DNA of 64,000 bases from Cryptomeria japonica. Taxonomy: Eukaryota > Streptophyta > Pinopsida > Cupressales > Cupressaceae. How positions within the stretch are numbered: the first letter of the stretch is position 1; each line of letters begins with the position of its first letter. The notes below the pieces were generated by a model, which did no database searches, had not been told where the DNA came from, and saw only the letters and a program-made list of their open reading frames with translations. Where the stretch lies: NCBI RefSeq assembly GCF_030272615.1, contig NC_081412.1, forward strand, positions 39,362,791-39,426,790. Reading direction: 5' to 3'. Shown here one piece after another: positions 9,640 through 21,092 of the stretch. A program made the position numbers and the translations under genes.

Positions 9640-10898
9640 ATTAGTACGTTAGCATAGGCTTGCACCATAAAAAGGTGCACCGTAAGTTCTAGACTACGCC
9701 AGTGGCTTCCTAAATCTAGATGTATGGAGTGCAATGTGCATCACTGCCAACGTATACCGATGGGTATTTGTTAAAGCTGTGGATTCTTTTATCATAGTTT
9801 ACCAAATCCGAATGAATTTCGTTAAAATGCAGCTGGATCTGGATTTTTGGGACCAACTGGATGCATTTTCTGGATTGACTGGATTTGTCGATTTTGGTCT
9901 GGAAATTTCATTTTTTAGAAACAATTTACTCAATTTTTGTTTGGAAATATGGGAGTTGCAATTTTTTGCCCTCATGAACATGTCTAATTTTTTGTTTATG
10001 ATACCATGGAGACGTCATGAAATGGAACTGTTTTTCATGCAACTTGTACTTGTCTGGAATGAAAAGCTAGAGGAGGAGATGGAAATGGGAAAAGGCAAAA
10101 ACAGAGGAATGATGTTGGATAATGAAGTCGAACAGTCAGGCCTCTTTGACTTAACATGTTTCGCTTCCATCTGTTGTCCATTTGTATTCTATTGGAGACT
10201 TCAAATGGTAGTGAGTGGATAATGTAGTATTTATTGTAATTGCTGATGTATAGAGAGCTGCTGTATGTAACCAGAACAAAGATATGATAAAGTGATTTCC
10301 CTGCTTCTTCCGTGGATTTAACCAAATTGGTGAACCACGTAACCCTGGTGTTGTATGTTTACTGATTGTGCATCTCATATTTCTGAATTTATTTGTTTAT
10401 CTGCACTTTGGATCAACAATTGACATCACAGCTTGGTGAAGAAGCTGAGTCGGAATTTGTGAAGAATTTTTGGGAAGATGGAAGAGGTGGATAAATGGGG
10501 AACTGAAAAATTTTGAGGGCAGAATTTTGGATTGTGAAAGATGCAGTTGGATTAATGCTATCAGATTTAAAAAATCCATGCTATAATTGTTTCGATGCTT
10601 CTGAATTTGATTGTGTGCAAAAAATTTTATCATCAATGTTTCAAATCACACTCCATGATTCATCATTAGGATGAGAGTTCAAAGGAGATGAAAGATGGTA
10701 AGTTGCAGATCCAAACTGAATATAAAGATAAGAGAGGAGAGAGAGAGAAAGAGAGCATGTAGATTGAAGAAGGGAATAAATAATAAATAGAAAGACTCAA
10801 CAAGAGAAAACTAGAAATAAGCAAACAAAAAATGGACACAAAGACATAGAAGGAAAAAAAAAATGACAAAAGAACAATAGAAAATACACCAATATATA
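9640..10898. other. 3' flank of the PPR gene, no gene supported
   Basis: Contains a 162-codon open frame at 9734-10222 (+) with no family resemblance and biased composition; I do not call it. A purine-rich tract with a short (GA)n run lies near 10725-10756, and the region ends in atatat at the border of the large gypsy element. Confidence 0.45.
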
Positions 10899-12361
10899 TG
10901 TGTGCGGGAAAAGTGGGGAGATAAAACGGAAAATGTGATTTCAAATTAGTCCACACACCAATGAAACTCTTGGTGCAAGTTATGGAGTTATATTGAATAA
11001 CTCAACTTCCTGAGGGATGTTCCATTGTTCTCTATTTCACAAGACCCCTCAAGCCAATGCCTTTGCTCTCAGATCACTGAGAAAAGTGACTTAGGGATGA
11101 CAATCATAAAAACGAGGGATATTGATCAATCTAGCATGGATGCATTCCTAGTTATGCATGATACGAAGTCTAACATGATTTAAACTAGCATGGATATGAT
11201 AACAAAATGAAAGGATTAGTAACAAAACTATCCTAACATGCTATACTAGTCTAAGATGATTATTATGTGATAATACGAATGCCTATTTAAGATGCTATGA
11301 AGATTATTTCTATCAAAAAGAGACTAAATGTTTGATTAAAATGATTTAGATTAGATGCTTGGTAAACTGTCTATAAGTTTGATACTAAAGACTTGGATAT
11401 GAAAATGGAGGAATGAGGACTCTATTTATAGGAAAAACAGGGCAATGAAGGGTCAAGATTGGATAATCTTAACAAGGGCCAGGATTGAAAGTTATCAATC
11501 CATGTTTACAATTCTCACCAATGAAATGGTGACAATTGTCAACATAAGACTACTTGAGAGATGTAAGAAGCATTCAATGCTTGAAAAGACCTCATGGTTA
11601 CCTTAGGGGGTAAGGGTTAAGGTTAGGTTAAGGTTATCCAATGGATAAAGCTTTTACCCAAAGGATAAACTCTTGTGCAAGGGTTAAAGGAATAACCATG
11701 GTCAAAACAATGAATGTTTGATGAGACCCTTGGGTTAGATGTGGGTTGAATTAGAGAGAAAGTCTCTAATCATGCAAGAGGGTTGAGTTAACCATTAATG
11801 GTTTGGAAGACTTTCAAGGTTAACTTGTTGAAGACATAAAGCCTTTAATGGTTTTCAAAGACTTTGATGGTTTGAGAAGTGACTTCCCTTTGCTTAGGGA
11901 TGTGACAATATTTAGGGGATAGGTTAGGCTAATTTAGAATTGATTAGAAGAATCTAGAAGGGGGTTTTAGAGAGGCAAGTGGGAGATGTAGGAGAATGCA
12001 AGTGGATGGAGGGTAATTTTAATTAAAATAAATTACTTTATTTCAACTAAAATAGATGCAACTTGCATAATACAAGTGGGGGATTTAAATAAATAAATTA
12101 GATTTATTTATTTGCAATGAATAATTTAATTAAATGTAAATTTAATTAAAAAGGGGAGAAAGGGGAATTAATTAAATAAAGTGATTTATTTAATTAAAGG
12201 CTATGAGAGACTTAGGTAATTAAATAAATTGAATAACTTATTTAATCAAAATAGATGAATGTGAATAATTTAATTTAATTTAATTTAATTTAATAGAGGA
12301 ATGAGAGTAAAATGAATATTAAATATTCACTGAAGAAAGTGGTCATTTTTATACGTCTATA
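10899..12361 (-). repeat. 3' LTR of the Tat element
   Basis: Matches 37175-38632 almost throughout. In element sense it begins TATAGAC (mutated from TGTAGAC) and ends CCCGCACACA. A TATA box reads cctataaatag on the minus strand near 11421-11432. The U3 part is full of attaaat words. Differences from the other copy are scattered substitutions and small indels, which indicates an old insertion. Confidence 0.92.
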
Positions 12362-12375
12362 TTTTGCCCCTCTTT
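12362..12375 (-). promoter_or_regulatory. polypurine tract of the Tat element
   Basis: On the minus strand AAAGAGGGGCAAAA directly abuts the 3' LTR. The same tract, AAAGAGGGGCAAA, abuts the 3' LTR of the element at 40342-49784 (48669-48681). Confidence 0.8.
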
Positions 12376-12936
12376 GAAGTGATGTGTGTGCACATGTTGA
12401 TTCAAAGAAAATTTTGTCGGATATGATGTTTGTGTCGAGATGTTGATATGATGATGTCGTGCCCCAGATTCGATGAACGATATTGATTATGCCCCCTCGG
12501 GAGATGAATCAAGTATTTTGAAAATTTTGTTGATTGGATAATCGTTTTTGAATTGATTGCATTTTTAAATTTTGAATGTGTTGAATGCATACTATTTGAT
12601 TCATCTCCCGAAAAAATGATGTTGGATAGGGTAAAAAGTGAGAAAATGAGCAAAATACATGCCCCACCTACTAACCCGAGTTGACTTTTACCTTATAAAA
12701 GGTAAAAAGTGATTTCATTTGGATTATTTGCACCTTTTGACTTCTTGCGAGAGTGACATGTGGAGAGTGACAAAAATGTTGGTTCCCTATGCTTCTCACC
12801 GTTTCGAGCGCGTTCGCTGATACCAGAGGCCCGTCGCGTATGGTCCACCTGTAAGTTATCTTGATTTTGCCATGTTTCTTCTTGTTTTGTCGATTTTAGT
12901 CACGTTTTTTTATTTTTTGCTTTTAAATTTCACGGT

Positions 12937-13280
12937 TTAGCGCGTAGGACTCCTTTCCTAGCGCATACGATACAAACTTTAACGCATAGGGTTGTTTAGC
13001 TAGGGTAGCATCTGGGAGTCGTCTTGCAGCGCATCATAGGTTTAGGGTAGCGCATAGGGAGATCCAGCGCATAGCGATAACAGGTTGGCACATGCAGGGA
13101 ATAGGGTAGTGTGTAGGGTTAACCTAGCACATAAGGTTCTTAGATTAGCACGAGGGAAGATTTGGGTAGCACATAGGGTTAACCTAGTGCATAGAGTAAA
13201 GGTCTTAGCGCGTAGCAGAGTTTAGCTAGTGCATAAATGGTAGCGTAGCGCGTGGGAGGGTTATCTTAGCGCGTGAGTAG
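12937..13280 (+). repeat. array of about 15 TAGCGCATAGGG-like motifs
   Basis: Words such as tagcgcgtagg, tagcgcatacg, aacgcatagggtt, gtagcgcataggg, agcgcatagcg, tagtgtgtaggg, tagcacataagg, tagtgcatag and tagcgcgtgag recur every 15-35 bp in the same orientation. The core is tagcgcatag. Related words, in the orientation that is sense for gag, occur in the leader of the same element (34890-35280, 36825-37095). Confidence 0.8.
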
Positions 13281-13689
13281 GAAGATAGCTAGAAAGGAGT
13301 GGGAAGATTGCGTTGCGGGGGAAAATTAGATGAGGGAGATGATTTAGGGGTGAATAGGTGCCTGCTGAGTTGTGTCAAGGTCGTGCATACTGTCTAAATG
13401 TCAGATTTTGCTGCTTTTGATATGGATTGTTAGATTGAGTGTTTGTTTTTTATGAGGATCCTAATTTTCTTTTGATTTGGATCTTTGAGCTTTGCCTTGC
13501 AATTGATTTTGATGTGAGAGTCTTGTTTGGAAGTGTTTTCGTTTATGAAGCGTCAAGCTGATTGATTTGTTGAATGAGGTTGTTGATTTTCTTTTGATTT
13601 GGATCTTTGATTTTTGTCGTGCAATTGAATTTGATGCTCGATATGAGTTCCAATTCATGATTTCCGATATGGTTCCTGATATGATTTTA

Positions 13690-13885
13690 ACGATATGGAT
13701 TTGTGAGTTGCTTGCATTATGGGTCTTTGATTTGATTTCTTGATATGGTGTTTGCGTTATGGGTCTTTGATTTGATTTCTCGATATGGTGCTTGCGTTAT
13801 GGGTCTTGATTTGATTTCTCGATATGGTGCTTGCGTTATTGTGCTTGCGATATAGGTCTTTGATTTGATATCTCGATATGGGATT
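13690..13885 (+). repeat. about 40-bp tandem repeat, 4-5 copies
   Basis: Unit approximately gtgcttgcgttatgggtctt followed by tgatttgatttctcgatatg. Copies are imperfect; surrounding DNA back to 13440 is built of similar gatatgg and gatttgat words. Confidence 0.75.
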
Positions 13886-16166
13886 TGATTTTTGATAGGG
13901 AACTTGATGTTCAATATGAAACTTGATATGGAATTTGATTTTTGATATGGAACTTGGTATGATGCTTCGTTGTTTCAAGTTGTTTTTGTTTTGATTGGAT
14001 ATATTGGATAAATGTGGGAACTGATGTTGGACATTTGTTGTTTTGCAGGCACAGCTTGGCATACTCTAGTCACGAGAGCGATTTCCAAGACCATGGTCCT
14101 TGATTCTATGTTTGACACAGGTGGATAGAGATGTTATTGAGAGGTGTGGCTTATCCTCATTGTTGGACATGCCTCGGTATATCATAAACTGGGGTTTGTT
14201 GATAGCTTTAGCAGAGAGGTGGCACAGTGACATGAACACCTTTCATTTGGCTATTAGCGAGATAACAGTCACTCCAGAGGACTGTTATCGGATTCTGTGG
14301 ATTCCAGTGATTGGGGCATTATCGCCATATGAGCAAACGAAGGAGGATAAGACAGATGCTCTTCGCCGGATATTCCATGATGATCAAATTTGCGGATATG
14401 AGATCCCTTGGCAGGAGTTCATAGATTTTGATTATGCTCCACTACCCTCTGTACTGGCAGGTTTTGTAGGTGGATTCTTGTGTCCCAACTGTAGGTCGAA
14501 GGGACTGGCAGTGGGTTGGGGATTGGTGTTGGAGGACATGGTGACACAGGGACGCAAGTTCGCTTGGGGATCCTGTATGTTAGTACACTTATACAAGGAG
14601 TTGCACTAGGTAGTGTATCTGGGATACACGAGTTTATCAGTCAGGGTTACATTACTACAGGTGTGGGCTTGGGAGCACATTCCTGCAGCGAAGCCACTTG
14701 CAGATAGGGATAGGCCGATTGGTCAAGCCTATGCATGTGGGTATACAGGTATAGTTGTCAAATGAAAGATGGGAAAACTAGAGCATTGGAGGAGGGTGTT
14801 GGATGATATTGATACAGTCATTTGGAGACTGTATATGGACTGAGGACAGGTTAGAGATGCTCTATGTTTACATGTCGAGATACTCGATTGGGAAGACGCC
14901 TTTTATCATTGAGAGGTTCTTGCATAGCCAAGTTCAGCGGCAGTATGGTCGACAACAGGGTATACCATAGGGAGCATGCTTATATGCTCGTTAGAGACAA
15001 GATGTGTCAGAGTGGGGTCCGACTGTTGATAGTGCAGTGGCTGTGGAGGAGTACATGCATTTGGCTGGACAGATATGGGATTACGGGTTTGGAGTGGTAG
15101 ATGCTGGGATGACAGAGGAGTTTGTAGCGTTCTTCATGGCACATTCCGTGGCATGGATATCAGATTCGGCAGAGATGATTCCTGCCTTTGACGATGATGA
15201 GGATGAGTACCCAGAGAGGCTAGTGAGACAGAGAGAGGAGGGAGAGGAGATGGAGGGATATGGGGATGATGGAGGAGATGACGAGGGAGATGGGAGGGGA
15301 GGTGGTAGAGGGAGACGGGGAGATAGAGTAGGGGATGGAGGAGACAGAGGGAGGATTGGAGGATGGGATGGAGGGAGGAGAGGAGATGGGGGGAGGAGAG
15401 GAGAGAGAGGGGGAGATGGGAGGGGAGATGGAGGAGAGGGGGGGAGGATTGGATTAGACAGACGACCGAGTGGTGATGGAGGTAGGGGAGGTTAGGTTCT
15501 TGGAGTTGGCAGGGTTGATAGAGCAAGTGAGGTGCTAGCAGTTGTTGGTGGCATAGAGGAGTTAAGGAGGACGACCCAGCGGAGGAGATCAGATGTTTTA
15601 CCTCCATCGGGGCCTAGGACAGGGATAGGTAGTGTTACCACCCAGGTACCAGTGCAGATCAGGGTACCATCGCATCGACTGGATTCACATATTTGAGCGC
15701 TGCATGTTACAGTGTAGGAGTTGCAGGCGCAGGTACTAGCTCAGCAGCGTCAGATTATGCAGATTATTGCAGAGCAAGATACGACGATAGAGCACCTAGG
15801 TCGAGTAGAGGAACTTGCAGAGAGACTACAGAGAGTGACATCCGGTGCCCCTATGAGAGACACTGAGAGATACGACACACGACCATGGCGATTGATTACT
15901 ATAGGCGGTTGTATGAGGATCTAGTCCATAGAGAGCAGAGGGCTCGTAGTTTTACTACTAGTCGATCAGCTCGAAGTTAGTTGGGGAGCGAGAGAAGAGG
16001 TGTTACAGGGCCTTCTCGACGTGATCCACCTAGAGATCCAGGAGCCGGGACATCTGCTGCGAGACTGTCAGCTGCAGGAGATAGTCATACTTGAGAGTCT
16101 TGTCTCTGTTGTATTTGGATCATTGTGTTGTATTTTGACAAACATGACATCCTTTGTATATTTTGA

Positions 16167-16168
<2 letters not shown>

Positions 16169-16248
<80 letters not shown>
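16169..16248. repeat. (TA)n microsatellite, 40 units
   Basis: Uninterrupted alternating at run. Open frames here that read Tyr-Ile repeats on both strands are artefacts. Confidence 0.98.
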
Positions 16249-16250
<2 letters not shown>

Positions 16251-16433
16251 CACCGATTTTTTGATTCACATGTGATGTGTTTATGGATAATGATTTATGC
16301 ATTGATATGATGTTTCTATGATGAGGATGTGATGCGTTAGATAAATGCTTTTGATTTGATATTGATTGATATGATTGATGATGAAGATGCAATGATATAA
16401 TGATAGGTTTTTATGATGACTGATTTGATCTAT

Positions 16434-16645
16434 GAGATGTATGATAATGATATGATGTGAGATGTATCTTGAAAATGAGATGTATGATAATGATATGTTG
16501 TGAGATGTATCTTGAAAATGAGATGTATGATAATGATATGATATGAGATGTATCTTGAAAATGAGATATATGATAATGATATGCAACTAATGCCAGTTTA
16601 AAATGATATGTAACTAATGCAAGTTTAAAATGATATGCAACTAAA
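16434..16645. repeat. 43-bp tandem repeat (about 3.5 copies) followed by a ~28-bp repeat
   Basis: Unit gagatgtatgataatgatat plus gatgtgagatgtatcttgaaaat is repeated from 16434 to about 16575. Then gatatgcaactaatgc..agtttaaaat is repeated two to three times to 16645. It lies in the 3' untranslated part of the Tat element. Confidence 0.8.
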
Positions 16646-16659
16646 TTGATCACCCTCTT

Positions 16660-17609
16660 TTTCTTGTTGTCATTCTCGTATAGTCACATGTTTTTGCTTT
16701 GTTTTTTTTTATCATCATTGAGCTTTTGATATGTTGAAAGTTAATACAAGCATAATGGTATAATTGAACCATAATGACCTAAGAAAAACTTACATGGATT
16801 TTGATATTGCAAGATGGCACAAGCGTCAAGGTATAATTGAACCAAGATGACCTGAGTGTTGTTTGCATATAAACAGACAAGATTGAACCATTTGTATGCA
16901 CAAAGTGGAACAATGTCTTCAGTGATATGTGTTGAATCATGTCTCAAGACAAAATTTGCACAGTACAAATGATTGCCTCACAAACAAAAAACCAAAAAAT
17001 ATCAGACTCTCCAGCCACTTCCTCTAGCTCAATGCATCGTTGAGAAATTTTTAGGAGATCCAATAATTCAAAAAAAAAGTTCAAATGCATAATAGTCAAA
17101 ACTTCATGCGAGATGTAAACAAATTATATTTCAGAAAACATCCATCATGTGTGTTGAAGTTGTTAATTGGTGTTTTTCTTTCTCATTTGTTGAGCTTTGG
17201 CTTGACATGAGCTATTTGGCATGTTGCGATTCTTGTTTGCTTGAAGTCAAATGAATGTTGCCCCTAGTTATAGATACCGATCGATGTGGATATGTACAGT
17301 GATTACCAAGCCATGGTGGGATATAATGAAACCGATCTTCAAATAAGCAAGGACAGTGACTATGCTAAGTATGTCCGGGATAATGGTGTGTATAAAGTGT
17401 TGGGTGATAGCCAGTAGTTTTGACTTCAGATGCAAAAAGAGATGATAGATAGAGGAGCTATTCCCTCATAAATAGCGTCTGTTGCTAGGTTTTCACCACT
17501 TGTTTTTATTGCACCTTTTTGTTGTTTTGATTTTTTTTTTTTTGTTATTTTTATGATTTTATGATTTTTTTTTTGTTGTATTTTTCACTTTTTCCGTGCA
17601 TTAGACCAC
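16660..17609. other. Tat element spacer between antisense ORF and integrase
   Basis: No coding frame supported. T-rich tract at 17510-17590. The two reading directions of the element converge on this spacer. Confidence 0.5.
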
Positions 17610-18950
17610 TCAAGTATAGAATTTATTCAAATGGATGTTGTTGGTTGGTTCATCGAGTACATCGCCTTCTAAAGTTGTAAGTTGATAGACACCTGATCCA
17701 TAGGCTGATATGATGACATAGGGACCCAACCAGTTAGGTTCAAATTTCCCCTTCTTTTCTCGATCATGTTGATTTCTGGGATTTTATTTGAGTACAAGAT
17801 CGCCGAATTTGAAAATCCTAGGGATGACTTTGTGGTTGTAGCTTCTACACATGCATTGTTGGTATGCTTTGAGGTGATTATAGGCATGTTGACATTTTTC
17901 ATCCAGAAGCTCGAGTTCTTGCAATCTATTGACTCGATACTCCTCATCTGGAATGAGGCCTTTTAAAGATACTCTGAGTGATGGAATTTCTACCTCAAAA
18001 GGTAAAATTGCTTCTGATCCATATACCAATGAATATGGCATAGCTCTTGTAGGTGTCTGGATGCTAGTCCTATATGCCCAGAGTGCCGAATTGAGTTGCA
18101 CATGCCAATCCTTTCTTGCATCGTTTACTGTCTTCTTTAGGATTTTCAATATTGTTTTATTTGGTGCCTTTGCTTGACCATTCCCCTATGGGTAGTAAGG
18201 TGTATAAAAATGATGTTGGATTTTGAATCGTTCACATAATTCTCGTACATCCTGATTTTTGAAGGGACGTTCGTTGTCTATTATAATAGAACTGGGGATG
18301 CCATATCTGCAAATTAGGTAATTGAGAATAAAAGAGGTAATTTGTTTTCTAGTTACTATGGTCATTGGGACTGCTTCAATCCATTTTATAAAATACTCTT
18401 TTGCAGTGATAATGAACTTGTGTCCATTTGAAGAGGAAGGATGTATTTTTCCTACTAGATCAAGTCCCCATTGACAGAAAGGCCAAGATGTTGTAAATGG
18501 TTGCAATTCCTATGCTGGTGCATGGATAAGATTGTCATAGATTTATCATTTAGGACATTTCTTTGCAAATTGATAAGAGTCTTTCTCCATTGTCAGCCAG
18601 TAATATCCCATTCTCAGAAGTTTTTTAGCGAGAGTAGGACCACTCGAATGTGTGCCACAGATACCCTCGTGAAGCTCATGTAAAGCAGAATCAGATTCAT
18701 TACGATCAAGGCAACAAAGAAGAGTACCTTCTAGACCTTGACGGTAAAGGGTATCAGTCGTTAAGGTATAACGAGTGGCTTGCCGAATAAAGTTGCATTT
18801 TTTATTTCGAGATAGGTCAATGGGTAGGGTATTGGTTTTAAGATACTCATATATTGTCCCATATAAAGGAGAGTCTAAACCGGTTAAGGCATGGATAACA
18901 TGGGATGCAAAATTGTCATAGGCTGGGGAAAACAATTGCTCTACCAGAAA
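17610..18950 (-). pseudogene. Tat integrase
   Basis: Inserts cDNA into the genome. Read on the minus strand from 18950: the H2C2 zinc-binding region (HEGICGTHSSGPTLAKKLL, then AKKCPK), and the core starting WGLDLVGKIHPSSS with ITAKEYFIKWIEAV. The second catalytic stretch reads IDNERPF, where DNG.pF is usual. Then WHVQLNSALWAYRTSIQTPT and PYSLVYGSEAILPFEVE follow. The C-terminal GPY/F module (NWLGPYVI, SGVYQLTTLEGD) and NNIHLNKFYT end at the stop at 17610. The parts are nearly all in one minus frame, broken by stops. Confidence 0.9.
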
Positions 18951-19037
18951 CTCATAATAACTCTATTGCTCTAGAATTTGTAGTAGTGAAGCGATAGTAG
19001 CCATTGCTTTAGCTGCTCTATTGTCCAACCTTGGTAT

Positions 19038-19517
19038 TTACTCGAAGGTGGTGTGTACAAAATACTGTTTGAAGTCATCCACCATTCTTTTGTATGGCAA
19101 CAACTTGTCATCCTTTGTTTGATATGCATTGTTGATCTGATTTATAACCAGTTGGGAATCTCCATAGACCTTCAATTTCGTGATTCTCCATTCCATGACC
19201 ATTTTGATTCCTATGACCAGTGCTTCATACTCAGCAATGTTATTGGTGCATGGAAACATGAGTCTATATGATCTTGGTATGGTGTGTCCTTCAGAAGTGA
19301 CGAACAAGATGTCGGCACCCGAGCCATGTTGAGTGTAGGAACCATCAAAGTATAGGGTCCATTGCTTGGTGGTAACAATAAGGACATCCCTATCTGGAAA
19401 TTCAAACTTCATTGGTTGCTTATCTGGTAGTGGTGCTTCAACTAATTGATCTACCATTACTTGTCCCTTGATATCCCAACGCTCTGTGTATTGGATATCA
19501 AATTCACTGAGAATCAT
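19038..19517 (-). pseudogene. second (archaeal-type) RNase H domain of the Tat element
   Basis: Begins ILSEFDIQYTER..IKGQVMVDQLVE, the usual tether. Then WTLYFDGSYTQHGSGADILF (first Asp), NNIAEYEALVIGIKM (Glu) and KVYGDSQLVINQI (second Asp) give the D-E-D pattern of a type I RNase H. A second RNase H between RT-RH and integrase is typical of Tat elements and supports the lineage call. Confidence 0.88.
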
Positions 19518-19539
19518 GACCCATTTAGCTAGTCTGCTT

Positions 19540-20705
19540 GTGAGAGCTGCTTTGTTGAGTTAATACTTGAGAGGATCAATTTTTTCTACTAGCTTGATTG
19601 TGTGAGCTAGCATGTAATGTCATAACTTTTGAGAGGCGAATACCACAACTAAACAAGCCTTCTCAATGAATGTGTAATTCAACTCATATCCATTTAATGT
19701 TCTGTTGATGTAATAGATAGCTCATTCCTTGCCTTCTTGATCTTCTTGTGCTAACAGTGCCCCCAATGATATGTCTGTTGTTGATATGTAGAGAATAAGT
19801 GGATTCCCTGCTATGGGTGGTACTAGAACTGGTGGATTCATTAGATATTGCTTGATTTGATAGAACAATTCTGCACACTTGGCTTCCCATCTAAATGGTA
19901 TGTTTTTATGTAGAAAATGATTGAATGGTAGACTTTTATCTACTAATTGGTCTATGAATTGCCTGATAGACTATAGCTATCCTTGTAGAGATCTGAGTTG
20001 GCTAATGTTCTTAGGAGGTGGCATCTCCATGATGGCCTGTACCTTTGCTGGATACACTTCGATGCCCTTTGCTGACACAATGTAGCCTAATAATTTGCTT
20101 GATGTCACCCCGAAGACACACTTCTTAGGGTTTAGCCTAACTTGGAATTTCTCCAATCTTTAAAAGATTTTATCTAATATGCCCAGATGTTCTGCCCGGG
20201 TAAATGACTTAGCTAGTAAATCATCCGCATAGTTCTCCATGAAGGTATGCATCATGTCATGAAAGATTGTCGACATTGCTATTTGATAAGTTGCCCCAAC
20301 ATTCTTCAAGCCAAAAGGCATGACATTCCAACAATACGTTCCCCAAGGATAGGTGAACGTTGTTTTATCTTGATCCTCTGGAGCTATCTTGATTTGATTA
20401 TAGCCAGAGAAACCATCCATTAATGATAGCATTGCATGGCCAGTTGTGAGGTCTACAATTATGTGGATGCTGGGCAAAGCAAAGTCATTCTTTGGACAAG
20501 CTTTGTTAACATCTCTAAAATTTGTGCATATCCTGATGCTTCCATCTGGTTTTGAAACTAGCACAATGTTTGAAATCTATTCAGCATAGCCTATAGGTCG
20601 AATAAATCCGACGTCTAATAACTCCTTTAGTTCAACTTTGACCATTAATGCTACATGTGGATTCATCTTTCTTAACTTTTGCTTGATTGGCTTAGCTCTT
20701 GGAGC
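19540..20705 (-). pseudogene. Tat reverse transcriptase and first RNase H
   Basis: Copies the element RNA into DNA. From 20705 on the minus strand: PHVALMVKVELKELLDVGFI, VLVSKPDGSIRICTNFRDVN, LSLMDGFSGYNQIKIAPEDQ, TFTYPWGTYCWNVMPFGLKN. The catalytic box reads YADDLLAKS (YVDD expected). Then come the connection and the first RNase H (TTDISLGALLAQEDQEGKE, IEKACLVVVFASQKL). Stops interrupt it near 20576, 20160 and 19560-19640. Confidence 0.9.
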
Positions 20706-21092
20706 AATAGACAAATGATGCATGATTAAGTTTGGATCTATTCTAGGCATATTTGCATAGGACCAAGCAAAATTGATTTGCTTTTCTTTGAAGAATCTGA
20801 TAAACTCTGGTTTTTCTTCTTTTGTCAGAGATTCTGCTAGGTGTATCTTTTTAGTCGTTTCTTATGTACCAATGTTGATTGATTGAGTGGGATCAATCAA
20901 TATGGGTGATCACTCCTAATAGTGTTCAGGAAGAGTGTCAAGTCTCCCATCCTTAGGTGCCTTAAAAAGGTTTTCACCCTCAGATGTGTCCTTTATTTTG
21001 ACCTTTTTGTGATCTAGTGCTACCATTGAATGGTTTTCAGCATTAGATCCTTTATTTCTTTCATTTTTGCGACTGAGAGATTTGGAACCCTC

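Larger units (their letters stand above)
12851..14048 (+). other. putative intron of the antisense ORF
   Basis: Bounded by GTAAGT and a pyrimidine-rich ttgttgttttgcag. Joining the flanking sequences gives an uninterrupted reading frame across the junction. It contains a GCGC-motif array (12937-13280) and a ~40-bp tandem repeat (about 13690-13885). No transcript evidence is available. Confidence 0.55.
12789..16096 (+). pseudogene. antisense plant-mobile-domain ORF of the Tat element (spliced, decayed)
   Basis: Opposite in direction to gag-pol and between integrase and PPT. Exon 1 starts at ATG 12789 and stays open for 62 nt to a GTAAGT donor at 12851. Exon 2 starts after ttgttgttttgcag (acceptor end 14048) and continues in phase for about 16 codons (ending FQDHGP). 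A one-base frame break near 14098 follows. Then comes the plant mobile domain: DVIERCGLSSLLDMP, LIALAERWHSDMNTFHLAI, ITVTPEDCYRILWIPVIG, LLQVWAWEHIPAAKPLAD, HWRRVLDDIDTVIWRLY. After another frame change near 14905, FLHSQVQRQYGRQQGIP is followed by a Gly/Asp/Arg-rich tail (15220-15495) and a Gln-rich coiled coil (QAQVLAQQRQIMQIIAEQD near 15727). In-frame stops lie near 14607, 14767 and 14840. Extra ORFs of this kind are known in Tat elements; their role is not known to me. Confidence 0.75.

Noticed and set aside
9734-10222. 162-codon plus-strand frame downstream of the PPR gene
   Set aside because: Starts with an arbitrary ATG, biased composition, no motif; also partly overlapped by antisense frames. 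Not enough to call a gene.
15134-15607. 157-codon minus-strand Leu/Pro/His-rich frame
   Set aside because: Complement of the purine-rich Gly/Asp/Arg tail of the antisense ORF; the low-complexity strand pairing explains it.
16068-16392. Open frames encoding long Tyr-Ile repeats on both strands (also 38528-38976)
   Set aside because: They are translations of (TA)n microsatellites and have no start context or family pattern.
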